Assembly (NCBI GenBank): GCA_000708835.1
Contig: DF237300.1
Span: forward strand, 32,245 to 96,244
From: Klebsormidium nitens
Lineage: Eukaryota > Streptophyta > Klebsormidiophyceae > Klebsormidiales > Klebsormidiaceae
Direction: 5' to 3'
Length of the DNA: 64,000 bases
This document shows, in pieces, positions 35,828 to 48,927 of the stretch. Both the position numbers and the translations under genes were made by a program. Each line of letters opens with the position of its first letter. Within the stretch, counting starts at the first letter, position 1. The notes beneath the pieces were generated by a model, which did not search any database, was not told the origin of the DNA, and worked only from the letters and a program-made list of their open reading frames with translations.

Positions 35828-38800
35828 ATGTCGACTCAGTCATTTGCTCGGGCCGCAAAGGCCGGGCTTCCGCCAGCAACATTGAACCTCGCCACCGCTC
35901 AACACCAACTAGTACAATCAACCACAGGTGGCGCCAAACCAGCTAGTTCTTTCTACAGAGCCAAGAACGGATGCCGATTAATCTTTTGTGGGGCGGACAG
36001 CCACAAGCGAAGAGCGTCTAGGAGGGGTTTACTGGCACCGGGAGCTTCGAGAACTGGATCTCATTGCTCAGATTATAGAGCCTGCAGTTCTCGTGCGCAT
36101 TTGACACCGGCGCTTGGCAGGAGCTCCAGGTTCGTTCCTAACGTGGCAAACCAGTGGCAATCGCGCAATGCTGAGAGGCGGAGAGCTAGTGTGAGGGCGC
36201 AGGCCAATGCCGCAACTGTAGTGTCAAATGAGGGTGGTGATGATCCAGACTTATATGAGATGACACCACTTGAGCCAGCTCAGCCCAAGCAGTCTGCACC
36301 CACGGCAGAAGAGCTGGCATTGGCGAGGGAGACAGTTCGCAGGCGGCGGGCCGCAGAGAAAATGGTTGAAACGGTACGACTTTCACTCTGAATTGATTGC
36401 CAAAAGAGTATCTGTCTAAGACTATTCAATGACAGGGCAGCCAGCAGAGCTTCACGATTAGTCCTCGCACAGTTCTTATGAAAGTAACCCCGGAAGCATT
36501 GCAGACTGTCTTGTGCAAGAGAGATGTCTTGTGCAAGAGAAATATGTAAGTCAGGGTAGCTTTCCACATGGTGGTAGGGGCTTGATTGTGAGTTTTGTTC
36601 TATTGACAACCTGGGCTCTGAAGAATTTCAAACGGTAGCCCTTCAACCAGACCTGTGTTGAGACTGCCCTCTTTGAATGTTCTTGACAAATCTAGGTTTT
36701 GATACCGTCTGCAAGTACTTGAATTCTGAGATCCAGCACGACGGGGGACAAGTGGTTCTCTGATATCATGTACGATGATGCTCTCATGGTTGTTGAGTAC
36801 CTTGGCATGGAGTCGCGGCAAAATCTTCTTTGTACCGCAGTCTTGTGAATGACTTTCACCGTCCCAAGTGCTTCGGCAGCTAAGAACAATGTGCAGTGCA
36901 GGTTTCTACCTTACAACATCTTTCTCAGAAAGAGCGATGCTCGTACAAGGACGAGCATGTGCTGTCCCATCTTGGAAAACTAACAATTGTGACGATTGGG
37001 CTTGCAGATGATCGTCAATTGCCGCTTCTTCACGCTTGCTGGCGTTGTTGGGTCGCTCACTGGATCCCTCCTCTGCTTTCTCAAGGTAAGCCAAGGACCG
37101 CACTTTAATGATGGGGCGTCATGGCCAAACTTGGAAAATTTGATATAGAATTCCAGATTCTGTTTGTTCCTGGCTGCCCTTTATCTTTCTTGCTTGTGTT
37201 GGAAAAAGCGGCTTTGCTGGCAGAGGATTGGATGCTGCTCGTAAAGTCAGGAGTAATTTTCAGGTCGACAGTGTACGATCAGCAAGCCATGATTCTTATC
37301 CAAAACTTGATGAGCTGTGGCCTGTGCATCCAGTCTCTTCAGCGGACTGAGGCGCTTTGCTGCTCATCAGAGATTTGGTCATTTCCATTGGCTCTTGATT
37401 TCAACTTCATCTACGAATGAAACCTTCGGTTAAGAGGCCACGTGACCAGCGGCTAACCGGGGGCTAACCGGGGATGATTAAAGCGTTCTTTCGTGTTGTT
37501 CCTACAGGGAAGTTACTACGTCAGCGCGGCTGTCGTTGGCTACGTCATGATGCTGCTTGAGATGCCGAACCGGTGTAAAGTGGTTTTGAAGCTGATTGAG
37601 GCGCTGGGTAAGATCATCAATCCTCCTTCCTAGAGAGTTTGCGTTTGACTGACGCTCTCAAGATCTTGATATTCATTGTCAATCCGAGATTGCTGTTAAT
37701 GCTTTCGAAGAGATTGAGTGCTCTTCCCTGCTGTACGACGAGGGAATTTGGTGGCACTGTTCTTCAAAACCTTTGTGTAGACGAGCTTTAGACGCATCAG
37801 GTGGAACTCAGCAGAATACAAGTGTTTCAGCCCTCCCTGCCGCAAACTTCTATATTCGGGAATCGGACGATCGCTGGTGCTTCTATCCGCGTTTCGCTAG
37901 GTCTCAAGCAGGTTCAACAAAAGGAGTCTGCCGGAGGATGCCTGCAAATCAGCCCACGAAAGTTTTTGAAGCTTTTATAAGAAACCCATCGTTACCTCGC
38001 GATGAATGTGTACTAACAGCTTCTAGCCCGTTCCTTTTTGCAGATACCTACCTGGTCGGAACCGTGATGCTCATCTTTGGCATGGGGTAAGGCGTCAGCG
38101 CTTGAATCAGTGTTCTTTGTACAGCAGTTAAAACCGTCGCCCCGAAAGGCTAAGGCCACTGAGTCTCTCTGTAGGGCCCTCACCTCACTATAATCTGAGA
38201 TGGTCTAAGATGCGCGCACAATGTTTTCTTGTAAGTCACAAGCAAACAAAAAATGTCTTGCCAGCTCTTCGACAGGGGCTAAGGAGTGCCATTATGTGAA
38301 CCGGGGCCGACGCTAATTTCCGGTGGCTCACTCTCTGAAATGCTGTTTCGACTTGGCCGGATACTATCGAGGCTTCGTCTCGAATTGTCACCTTGCGAAC
38401 AGACTGCGACTGGTGTCTGCATGCCCCAAACTCAATCCGAGATGCGTTGCACCAGAGATGGCCCCTTTGGAAGAGCCTGTAAAATTTTCACAAAATCTCG
38501 GATAACTGACGAATAAGCAACGAAACTAAGGATTAGCGAGATATCCCCTTTTGACCACAAGCTTTGTACCGTTCTAGACGGGCAAGCAATGCTTTTCAAA
38601 AAGAAACGACGAGCACAACCTGGTGATTGATTGGTTCTACATCTCCGCTTCAGGTTGTACGAGCTGTTCGTGATGAAGCTGGACGGGGCGGTAGGGCCAG
38701 AGTCCGGGTCGACCCTCTTCGGGCTATTCCCGCTTGAAGTAAGTCACTCTGTTTTGTCTTTCTCCTTCTAATCAGCGTTTTATTATGTATACTTCCTTGC

Positions 38801-39483
38801 GTGGACTCGCCCACGTTCAGAATCACCTTTCTGAGGCCGGGTTTTGTGGTTTCTTGACGTTCTGTTCTGAACGACGTTTCCGCTCAAGGGGACCTTCTAA
38901 CCCACACTTCGGGTTCGCCCACGACGAGCAAGCTTTTGAAATGCTTCACGAACAGCAATCTCATTCTCTGAAAAGCCTTGTGTACATGACGTCACGGCCT
39001 GCGAAGCGCCTGGTTGACAGGCACGAGCAAACTAGTCAACGAGATCTGAGGACCTTCTAAACCTCAACAATGTCCTAAACACAGTATATGAGCGCCTCGA
39101 TCCGATATCACTCTCTTTCACTCGGAGATTCAGAGACATTGCTGTTCAATCAGGCGAATCCAGCCATGTGCTCCGGTACATCGCCCCCTTAAGCCCTCAT
39201 TACAGAGCTAACCTTGGGTTATTCCGGGTTTCTTTTTCTGCAGAAACGCCCCGCGTGGCTGGCGATCAAGGGCCTGGACGACCTGAAAACCAAGCTCGGC
39301 CACGTCATTGTGATGATCCTGCTAGTGGGCATGTTCGAAAAGTCCAAGATTGTACAGCCCACGTGCTCTTTGGACCTGTTCCTAACCGCGGGATCGGTTC
39401 TGCTATGCGCCGGGAGCTTGTTCCTGCTCAGCCGCCTTAAACCCGACGCTAAACCCGGCGCCGAAACCGCTGGTTTGCATTGA
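35828..39483 (+). CDS. Chloroplast UPF0114-family membrane protein
   Basis: Function unknown; the family (bacterial YqhA and plant plastid homologues) are small multi-pass membrane proteins. Exons: 35828-36373, 37008-37085, 37508-37607, 38044-38086, 38654-38738, 39244-39483; phases 0, 0, 1, 2, 0; 363 residues. The first roughly 120 residues are rich in Ser, Ala and Arg with almost no acids, as in a chloroplast transit peptide. The conserved core then reads NCRFFTLAGVVGSLTGSLLC, TYLVGTVMLIFGMGLYELFV, LFGLFPLEKRPAWLAIKGLD, DLKTKLGHVIVMILLVGMFE and a last membrane segment (LFLTAGSVLLCAGSLFLL). Four membrane spans are readable. The start at 35828 gives a leader of the expected type and is the first ATG of the frame. 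Exon 38044-38086 is only 43 nt but needed for TYLVGTVMLIFGMG. Likely in an inner plastid membrane. Confidence 0.9.
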
Positions 39484-40813
39484 GTCTAGGCGGTTCGAGA
39501 GTTCACTTCCTCGGAGGACATGCCAAACTTCCTCAGTTGCGCTGAGTGGTATTTCTAGGTTCTGCTCAACAGGCCCGGCGATGGTATTCTTGTGCAGTGA
39601 GGGTTTAGCTCTCCGAAAATTGTAGATACGGGGTGCAAAAGACCTCCAAAGTTCTAGGTGTGTTCGACTGAGATCGAAAGGACCTGCGCTGCCTAACCCA
39701 AGTGTACATTTGCTTTGAGTTGACCCTTTCTAGCAGAGTGAGAGGACTGACTAGTGAGAAACATTGAGGTTACAACCAGCTGATGTAGTAGAGGTACTCC
39801 AAAATTGAGCGTTGTGCATACTAGTGCTCGTTTGGCGTAGCATACGAAGCAGGATAGAAGCGGAGCTTATTTGTACAGACGCACTTACACCAGATCAATG
39901 GTCAAACTGACAATACAATAAACGGAGACGTGATCAGTGTTGATTCTATCTCAATGACAGCGCTTCGATTGAGAACGACATGTGCAGGCGCACCCAGCTG
40001 TACAATTACGTGCATCATCGATCTGACTGCATGTCGTCCTCATACACTTAACCAACGACGCTTAAACCTTCGATGCGTCGCAAAGATGAACGATTAGTCG
40101 ATCAACCAGCTAGACCCTTTCCTCCTCTTTGACCTGGTCTGACTCTGTTGATCAAGTGTCCGCCTATTACGCTGATTGACCGTCGGTCGAATCCTCAACA
40201 ATCATTGCTACCTACAACGTGGCATGAGATCCTGAGTGCATACAGCGAGTTTTCTCGTCTGGGTAACCTGATTTATCTACTGTCGAATGTGGTGCGGCAC
40301 AATCTGATCAAAGCTAGCTACGTAACTCATGACCGTACCGTACGTCAACCTTTTCCATCATGTGATTTTACTTCCGAGCTGCGTGTGAGTTCACTCAGCA
40401 TGGCTCATCACAAGTGCCGGTGAAAGCAGATTACTGTTGTCAAAGACAGTGATCGACGGACAACATGGTGTGGCAATATGACATCATTTGTTCAACCAAA
40501 CGGAAACTAGCGGTCATGTGATCCATGGTGAAGTGGACAGGGTACACTCTATGTCGCTATCCTGCAGTGCAAATGCGTCAGCATGCGCATCAGCCTACTC
40601 CATTGGAAATGTACAGACTACACAAAAAGATCGTTCGATCTGCTGATTTCTATCCAGAGTCACAGCTGTCGTCGAGACCTTTCCAGCTCCGTGTGGACCG
40701 ACTGCTCTGAAGCGCGTCCACGGCTATCCATCGCACTTCTCGATGGTGTAACCTTTGCACTTCATATGATGCTTCCAATGAGCCATCCGCACAGATTCAA
40801 GTAGAATAATAGA
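39484..40813. other. Intergenic region between convergent UPF0114 and enkurin genes
   Basis: 3' flanks of two convergent genes. Frames at 40148-40423 and 40525-40804 have no recognisable features. I see nothing else to support. Confidence 0.5.
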
Positions 40814-43800
40814 CTATCGGAGCCGGAGCGACTCCATCCTAGTTGTGGGCTCCTCCGCTACCAGCACGACCCGTCGGGACAGCGTCTCAATGTCCTTCTC
40901 GATCTGGGCCAGCTCCGCTTCATACCTGGGGACATTTGAAACGATGTCAGATCAACACGAGTCAGCACGTGGCCTGAAAGATGTCCGAGTGAAGTCTTAA
41001 CCGCTTCTCTATTCGACTCAGTACGGCCTGATTTAAGATTACCCTTCATACCGGTGTAACGGGCTGATTATCCGGAGTCGAAAAGCAGGCCGATCCTGGT
41101 TCAAGCTAAATGCAGTCCCTACAAACCGTCGACTTCGAAGCTGGAAGAGTGGGCTAATTCTATTACCGCCAGATGTCTTGTTTTGTGAAGGGACGCTAGC
41201 GCTAAAAGAATCTTCTCTGCATCGACGGGTCTAAGTCCTTGGCGCACATATTCCAGAACGCCAGAATCCCAAGTTTGTAAAAAGCGCAGGAAGTGTAATA
41301 AGCAGAATCTTAAAATAAGAACTGTTCCGGCCACTCACTGCTCCTTCTTGGCTTTCTTGGTCCCCGTGTCGAGCGTAAAGGACATCTTTTGGTACGCCTC
41401 GTTGATGCGCTGCCACTTCTGCTTAAGCCCCACGATCAGCTCCTGCCGCTCCTCCTCCGACATGTGCCGGATGCCATCGGACGCGCCGTCCTGCAAGGAC
41501 GTCAAGGTGAGGTCAGCACTCGCAGAATGATGACGTTATCAAGCTGAGTCTCTGTGATCCTTCTTTAGTGAGATCCTCCCGCTCCTCTCCCGACATGTGC
41601 CGGAAGCCGTCGGACGCGCCGTCCTGGAAAACAGACGTCCAAGTGACGTAAGCAAACGGGGCTTGACAAACAATTGATGACGTCACCATGGTTGAAGTAT
41701 GTATCTGGGGTCAGCTACTGCCGCTCCTCTTGAGACAAGTCGTCGGATGCCGTCAGCTGCACCGTCCCGCAAAGTTGACGCCCGAGTGCCGTAAGCATAA
41801 GGGCTTGACAAAATATTATGCTCACGTCGTCATAGTCAATACTTGTTCGTGATTAGCTCCTGCCGGCTCATCCGTCGATTACGTGCGGGAGGCGGTCGGA
41901 CGTTTGCTCGGTCCTGCAATTGGACGTCGAGCCAAGACGACTACGGACGTTCGTGCTGACCTCATCATAACGAAGCTCACTTTTTGCGACGAGATCCTGA
42001 CGCTCCTTCTCAAAGTTGCATCGGATGTCTTCAACTGCCTGGGCCGTGCAATCTAGACGTACAGAATGACATCAGCTGCACGGCCGTACAGAGGTTTTCC
42101 GGAAGCTTTTAATGGATTACACACGCATTCACGCTAAGTGACCCACTAGCAATCCTCGATTCCGTCTGTCACTCGAACGCCAGCGAGAAAAACGAGCCCG
42201 TCCGTTCGACGACTTTCTCATTGACGACAAGGAGGCCTTTCGACTCTGCTCTCCGGCGATTGGGGAGAAATGATTGAGCCTTACGTGCATCATCTTTTGG
42301 GTTAAGTGCTCGATGTGCTCCTTCTCCCGCTTAACCTGGTCCTTGACCTTGGTCAAGTATCCGGGCACCTTTCCGTAGTCCTTTTTCTGCACGTACAAAC
42401 AGAACTTAGAAACTGTTCGAGACGCGGTACCAGATTAGCATCCGCTTCGCAAGGTGCTTCCAAGCAGACTGCATGCATTTCACGTTGTTGGGCTCTTCTC
42501 AGATTGCTCGGAACATGCTCAGCTTAATACTGTTCTTCTCCAGCCGGAATGGTACTGAGCATAGTACGCGAGACTCCGACTCCTGACGCCAAACATTTGG
42601 TTAATAAGTCACTTCGACAATCTGCCGTAGTCCTTTGCAGAGATGAGAACAATATCAACGTTCTCCCAAAGACTAGCAGGGGATCCCTTTCGCTATAAAT
42701 TCGCACAAAGGGATTGTAAGGCGACATTATAGTGGGCATCTCCGTACCTGGGTGGCCAGTGGCGGCGCGTCCTTGAGCTTCTTCGGAGAAGCAAGGATGT
42801 TTTCGATGGCGTTTGCAGTAACGAAATTTTTGGCGCTGCAAAAAGGTAACGACGGCGTCAGCACTACTTGACGTGTTCGTTGAGAAGTGGCAGGCCGTCC
42901 CAGCTCCCAAAAGGTGTCGCCTTAAATCCGCGTCCCTCTTATAAGGTAAAACAATAACGAGCTCGATCCAAGCGCCGCACCAACTCTACCCAAGCAGAAC
43001 CTTCCATGGAAGGTGCTCTTTGGGCTTATTCCCGTTTCATAACGTCCGACTACCGGACACATGAGCTATCCCAACTGTACGCTGTACGCTACCCGACCCA
43101 CCTCATTCCGTCAACCCCAAATACCGTGGGCGACCGTCAGACCCCTGAGGTCCCGTTTACATCTCGAGCGCCCTATTTCCCTGTTCTTGTCAACCGCAAC
43201 CCACCTGACGAGGCCCATAATCGGCCGGTCTTTGGGCAGATCCGGCTTGAGCTTCGCCTTGGTCTGACTGAGAGGGCCCGGGTCGGGAAGCGCCGGCTCC
43301 TTGCTGTGCTTGCGCAAGTACGTGTTGGTGCTCGGTTTGAGCGTCCCCCGGGGGGGCCCGAAGGTGGCGGCCTTCTTTACGGTGCCGCAGCCCATCTCAA
43401 ACTGGCTGGGATCGACCTGGAGTAAGGAGGAATCGGATAAGAGCTTGTTTTCAGAGGGGGTGGGAAGACGCGTGAAAGGTCAAGCGGGTGACACGCCCTT
43501 TCAGCTCTTTTTCTGGAGATCGTCATTGCAGAAGCTACCTTAATCGGTCTTTGAAGGTCAGTTGGTACATTAAGTGCTGTAAAGGTGCAAGCCTATGGCA
43601 GTACGGTGGAATCAAAAAGCTGAAGGAAGACAAGAGAGCCGGAGCTCGTGAAGAAGCCGTCTCCTTTGCTTCTTGCTAGTCACAACGATTAGGGCGCACT
43701 GAGATGCCCAACTTCAAAGTGACCGTTTAACCTTGTACCTTGTCAAAGGCTGTCACAGTGACAAAAGGGTTCTGCAACAGAACGTTTCTGTCCCGCCAGC

Positions 43801-44456
43801 ATTGACACAGCATTCGGCGAACTCAAAGAAGAAGACCTGACAAGGCCAGGCTCATCAGCACTATTCTCGAAGTAACGTCCTTTTCATGCACGTTCCAGCT
43901 TGTATTACAAAGCTGCGGCGCCAGCATAACTGGTGCATAAGCTGTCTAAATCGAAATTTGAAAATGTTCAATCTAACCGAGCTTTCTGCGCCCGTGTGTC
44001 CTTCCACCAAAACAATAACCACCAGCTCAAGTGCCACGTTAGGAGGTTTTAGGGAACAACGTCATGTAGAAGCGCCTGTGCTTCTTTCCCTTTCTGACAA
44101 AGCTGCCTTGAACTTATTCAGGCCCCTGACGGAAGCAGGACCGATCTAGTCAAAGTTCCGCTGCATGACGTCAAGTCATATCTCTTGCCAAAGGATCCAT
44201 GTGGACCCCATCTCTGTGCGCCTTTCATTTCTCAGCACCGCTTAACGGAAACGAAAATACAGAGGCCTCAATCCGGCCCCGGTCCAAGATTCGCGCAGTG
44301 AGCCCTTCTTCAGCACATTTTTGATAACTCGAAACGACAGTCCAGAGGACACGTGCCCACCTCGCCGGGCTGGAGAGACCGGTAAATGGGCGGCCTTTGC
44401 TTCGTTTCCACGGCCGGGGGAATGAGCGCATACACGCTCTCCCCAGACTCCATCAT
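40814..44456 (-). CDS. ENKUR: Enkurin (flagellar/calmodulin-binding adaptor)
   Basis: Enkurin is an axonemal microtubule inner protein and, in sperm, a TRPC/calmodulin adaptor; it is found in organisms that build motile cilia. Six exons: 44361-44456, 43205-43416, 42748-42835, 42285-42386, 41339-41490, 40814-40925; phases agree; 253 residues, matching the usual animal length of about 255. Signatures: N-terminal ESVYALIPP; TNTYLRKHSKEPALP; PIMGLVSAKNFVTANAIENI (over a junction); KKDYGKVPGYLTKVKDQV; and the C-terminal enkurin domain from MSEEERQELIVGLKQKWQRI to EAELAQIEKDIETLSRRVVL. The start uses the first of two consecutive ATGs. The donor of exon 43205-43416 was chosen as GTGGGT, six bases after an alternative GTCAGG, because it alone joins in frame. 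The gene is head-to-head with CP12. It implies that this lineage makes flagellate cells. Confidence 0.92.
41571..42060 (-). repeat. Four decayed copies of an enkurin exon 5' edge (period about 140 bp)
   Basis: The acceptor and first 50 or so bases of exon 41339-41490 (on +, from agctcctgccgctcctcctc to gcgccgtcctgcaaggacgt, 41441-41500) recurs at about 41571-41640, 41712-41785, 41854-41930 and 41990-42060. Spacer motifs also recur ('cgtaagcaaacggggcttgacaaa' and 'cgtaagcataagggcttgacaaaa', shortened). Divergence rises with distance: the nearest copy is close to identical, the farthest barely recognisable. Confidence 0.85.
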
Positions 44457-45754
44457 TGTTGCCTAATATCACAACTCAAAGTATTGTGTTCCTTTTGGCT
44501 CTCCGAATCAAAGTACCGTCCTTGAAAGGCCACTCTGAGTCCTCGCTCAAGTCTTTCAAGTTTTTCTGACCAGACAAGCTGGTTCTTCTACTTGTTCTCC
44601 TCTGCTTTCTGACGTTGCTGCTCCTAGACTCCCCTCACGAAACAATTCATAGAATGCAATCCTACACTTTGATACTCCGCTATCCTCTGTCAGAGACCAA
44701 CGTATGGCTTAAGCAATTCCTTTAGGACTCGCTCGTGTTAGCCGGCCCCGGGAAGTCGAATCTTTAATGTTCTTCTCCAAGAGCCTTCGAGGTCGCTTCT
44801 CAGCCAAGGGATTAAGGTCAAGTCCGGTGAGCCCTCCGTGTACTTTTATTCAAGTTTTCTCGCTGTGGCGCAGATTACATGCCAAACTCCCAATTGCTTG
44901 AATCATGTGGCTACGCCAATTCAAATCTGTCCGCTGTGCTGCTATGGTAAAAACTGGTAAAAGGTGCTTCCTGCGATCCCTGTCACGCTGTCGATCAGGG
45001 GGGAGTGTCCATTGATATTAGAAACGATATTCCCTTTTGTGACTGATCAGACCGAAACGATCCTACCACCTAGCTCAGATCCCACTCTCTGGAGTCATGG
45101 GGCACCAGCAGGTTTTGAATCTGAGTGTGTGAGGCGGACCCCCAGCTTGACTCTGTTTTCCGAGTGTTCAGGAGCGTGCAGGTCGCCAAATTGTCTGATG
45201 AGGAGCCCAAATTTGCCTGCACGTATGTTGACGCTGGTTTCGTCCAAACTCGGTTGACACTCTAGACAGAACCGGAACATCGGAACGCCGGAAAGCCGGA
45301 AGCCAGACACAAACCCTAATTCAGGACAACCTCAGAACTGCTCGATCAGAACCTTGAAAGCCACAGAACGCGCAAACGTGCTGACGTGACGAAAATATCT
45401 CCTCCGAACGTTGCGAAACTTCGACATGCATCTTCGAAAATCTTCGATTCCGAGGACTTGGAATCAACATCTCTTTCGTCCACCAATTTCGAAATCGAAG
45501 ACAATGAATGTTCGGGAAAGCTCCGAATCGACTCCTTCCTGAAGCATCTTTCCAGCATGTTTCGGAATGCAACCTGAAAATTGCCTGAACGATCCTAGGC
45601 TGTGGCTCTCTGAGTCTTAAAACCCAAATCTGCCGTTCGCGAGCAGGTTGAGCTTCAAAAGCCTTCGAGACAAGAACGCAAGGTGCAGGCGCCATTGAGA
45701 GATTGCATTTTGTTGAAGCTTCTGCTCTTGTAAAGATACCTAAAGTCAGACATT
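44457..45754. other. Divergent intergenic region (enkurin and CP12 promoters)
   Basis: About 1.3 kb between the enkurin and CP12 start codons. Probably contains both promoters and 5' leaders. I see short direct repeats around 45268-45305 (ccggaa and gccgga motifs). No specific element is claimed. Confidence 0.45.
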
Positions 45755-47884
45755 ATGGCCCAGTGTGCAACGGTTGCCTCAGTCTCTGCGAGGGCCCTGG
45801 TGGCCCCGGCCGTTGTCTCAAGGCCGTCGACCAGCTTGAGGTCCAGCAATGCTTGCATTGTGAGCAGGAAGGTCAGCCTGCCGGACAGGAGGCACATGCG
45901 GAGCGTTGTTGCACAGGGAGTGCGGGCGTCCACCCCTTCTGATATTTCTCAGGTATGCTATCAGCTCCAAGAAGAAGGTTCCTCGAGTGAGGTAGTTGGT
46001 CTATTGGAGTTCACCTGTGAACGCATGTGGTAATGCTGGTTGTAGCACAGCATTGTTATTTTGGTCTAAGACGCCAAAATGCTTGGCAAGAATGTGGCTC
46101 GAGATATTATTGTGTAGGATTGGGACCGGACCTTGTGCATGTTGCCTTGTGAAGGTCAACTGTGTGAACACCACAGAGTGAGGCATTGAAGCACCTTTCG
46201 GATAGCCCTGGCTGCACAGCTAGCTTAAGGGTTTCTTGTGGGCATGGAGAAAGAGCTTTGGAACGACCGTGCTGTACCTGGTCACATGCGTACGCTTGTA
46301 GAGTCTTGGTCTCGGGCTTTCATTCGGTAGCTTTGTTATTTTTATTTTCTGCTGAATCACACCCTGTTACACAAACAATCTTTGAAACTCATAGGAATCC
46401 ACCATTTTGCTACCATATGTTATGTGGGATCTCTGTTGCTTCAACCAGACTCCTGTCCTGTCTCTTGTCTACTGATTGCTTTGCTCCAGGACACTCAGAT
46501 CTGCTATCGAGCATTATTGTTCCCAGGAACACATTTTGTGATCTGTAATTTTGGTTGTTCGGAGGACCTTGATGCAGCTTCGCTTGCACCTTTCCATCAA
46601 TCTTTGGTTTCTCGAGCGGTTTTTTGTTTTCCCGGTGCTGAGTAGGCTTGATGATTTGGAGGCTTCCTCGTACGTTCCCTTCACATGCGATCTACTCAAA
46701 AGCTGGATGGGTCATTGCTATGAGATCATCATGAACATTTTACATTGCCGCAAGATTTGGTCACGGTTTGTGAAAGGGTGGCTTTAGGTATTCACAAGCC
46801 TAGCACAAGTTTCTCCACAGGGTTAAGATATCAACCTTACAAAAGCTGGGTGTGGAGCATATAGGTTGTCTTAATGTGGATCTAGGCACTTTCTTGGTCA
46901 TTTTTGACCCTTGACGGTGGAAGTCAAAAACCAAAGCACACCACAAGTGGCCCTGTAATCAGTTCTCTTTGCCTTCCTCTTGAATTTTGAGGTTCTTTTG
47001 CAGATTAGGGTTCTGAATTTGTCAAGTTTTCTTAAGTACTCTTCTTTGAGGTACAGCAATGGCAATTCAATTAACATTTGGTTCTTATGGTACACGTTCT
47101 GCTTAAACTGTACGCTGGAAGACTGATAGATCCACTGATTTTGTCGGGTGTGGTCGATTGATATGCTGACTCTGTCCTTTTCATTTGTCTTATGAAGTTG
47201 ATCAAGGAAGCGCAGGAGACCTGCAAAGAGAACCCCGACAAGGAGTGCGCAGCGGCGTGGGATGAGGTGAGCACTGAGAATTGATTTCCGCATTTTGTTT
47301 AAGCATTCAGGCCGAGTATCATCGTAGCCAGGTTAATAACAAGTTGCGGGTTCAACCTGCACCGTTTATGATGCCATAAGGATTGTTCAACAGCTTTTGA
47401 TAGTTTTGCTCATGATAGTTTGCTCGGGATACAGCAGCCTTTGTTCTGATCAGAGTTTGCAAAGATTGCTTGCACCTTACTGGGTTCAGTCTGATTGGAG
47501 GCCACAGAGGATTGAGTGCACCTTATACGGTCAGTCAAGGACTAGCATCATCCACTGTTTGTCTATAATGTACTGTCAGGAACCTGTGTTAGGAACCTCG
47601 TCTCATTGCCCTCTTTCTTATTTTTCTTTGAATGTTTACTATGTTGTGAGCATACTGATCTGACATGGTTCTGTCCTGTGTGAACGAATGCACTTCAGTT
47701 GTTTGGGTTTAAGCACGTGTGGTTCTGAAAAGGTGCATGAATGGGTTTGCAGGTTGAAGAGCTTTCAGCTGAGGCCGCCCATCAGAAGGCCCGCGCCAAG
47801 GCCAACCCCGCCTCGACTGACCCCTTGGAGAAGTTCTGCGAAGACAACCCGGAGACGGACGAGTGCCGGGTGTACGAGGACTAG
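45755..47884 (+). CDS. CP12: CP12, chloroplast regulator of GAPDH and phosphoribulokinase
   Basis: CP12 is a small redox-switched, partly disordered protein that ties GAPDH and phosphoribulokinase into an inactive complex in the dark. Exons: 45755-45952, 47198-47266, 47753-47884; all junctions phase 0; 132 residues. Residues 1 to about 60 are a transit-peptide-like leader rich in Ser, Ala, Val and Arg. The mature part carries both redox cysteine pairs (C75/C83 in ETCKENPDKECAAAWD; C118/C127 in EKFCEDNPETDECRVYED) and the CP12 core AAAWDEVEELSAEA across the second junction. The C-terminal YED matches the family. The acceptor of exon 2 is a weak tgaag, and the segment before the first pair is about five residues shorter than in other CP12 proteins, so a tiny exon in intron 1 may be missing from this model. 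Thioredoxin control is known for the family. Confidence 0.92.
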
Positions 47885-48927
47885 ATAATTGTTTGATAAG
47901 GCCTTTGTCCTACTCGATGTATGAGTACTAGCCAGGTCGCGCGTCCACGAGTTGTTGGAGTCGTTGGGTCACAGATTGAATGAGAACAGTTCTCTACTCT
48001 TTCTCAGCGATTGTCAGTCGAGCAACAATAACCTTGCGTCTCATCTATTGTTTGTAAGTTGCTGTTTCCACATGTAACACTTGACTAGGAGATAGAATCG
48101 TAAATGTTCTGCGCTACTTGCAGTAGGTCTACAATCATCTCGTGTACCTGATGTGTGAGGATTACCATGTCAGTTCTGACGTTTCATATCTGAGAAATCT
48201 TGCTCGGTCAGATCTAATGCATGACCATTCCAAAATGATGCGACCTACTTTGACCTTGATTAGATCAAATTGAAAAAGATACAGCAGAAACATTGACTCG
48301 GTTTGCAAGTCTGGCAATGAGTGTGATGGTAGAGGTTGCATGTGCCCCCCAACCTAACACTACTGTGTACATGTGGTACTGGCAAGCGTTCGACCCGTGC
48401 GCCAGATGGGCAGGGATCCACTGCACACATGCATGCTCTTATAACACTTTGTCATTCGGGTCAGCGATGCAGGGCACTGAAAGTCCTTTGCATGCACAAC
48501 CATGATGGATGAATTATAGTAACAATGTCGCATAAAAATGTGCGCAATGCCGGATCGTTTTGCCATCACACGTGATATATGGCCGGGCTGATTCAGCTAG
48601 GCAAGTTGCCGTCGGCTTCAAATATCAATGCTGATGTATCGGCCTCTCCTGTAGTGCATGATGGCCGAGGGCCAAACGGCCATGATAGCATCATTGGTAG
48701 ACCCGACATACGTTGCGTTGAGCAGCTCCGCAATCGTTGCTTTGCATATCAAGGAGACATGAAGTGCGGTGACCTTAACACTGCATACTAAGATTCAATC
48801 TTTCTGCGTCCATCAAGTGAAATGCTTTGTTTGTTATGTGTCTTTGGATCTGACCATCTATTGCGACTTGGGCCCCCAGCCGAAACGTGGACCCACGGCG
48901 GCATTCGGAAGTCCAAGGATGACCATA
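47885..48927. other. Intergenic region between convergent CP12 and AAE13-like genes
   Basis: 3' flanks of two convergent genes. I see no coding or structural element that I can support; short frames at 48293-48505 and 48579-48791 lack features. Confidence 0.5.

Noticed and set aside
43199..43204. Alternative enkurin donor (GTCAGG) six bases upstream of the chosen one
   Set aside because: It would end at phase 0, whereas the next exon begins with the third base of a codon; the chosen GTGGGT donor restores the conserved join.
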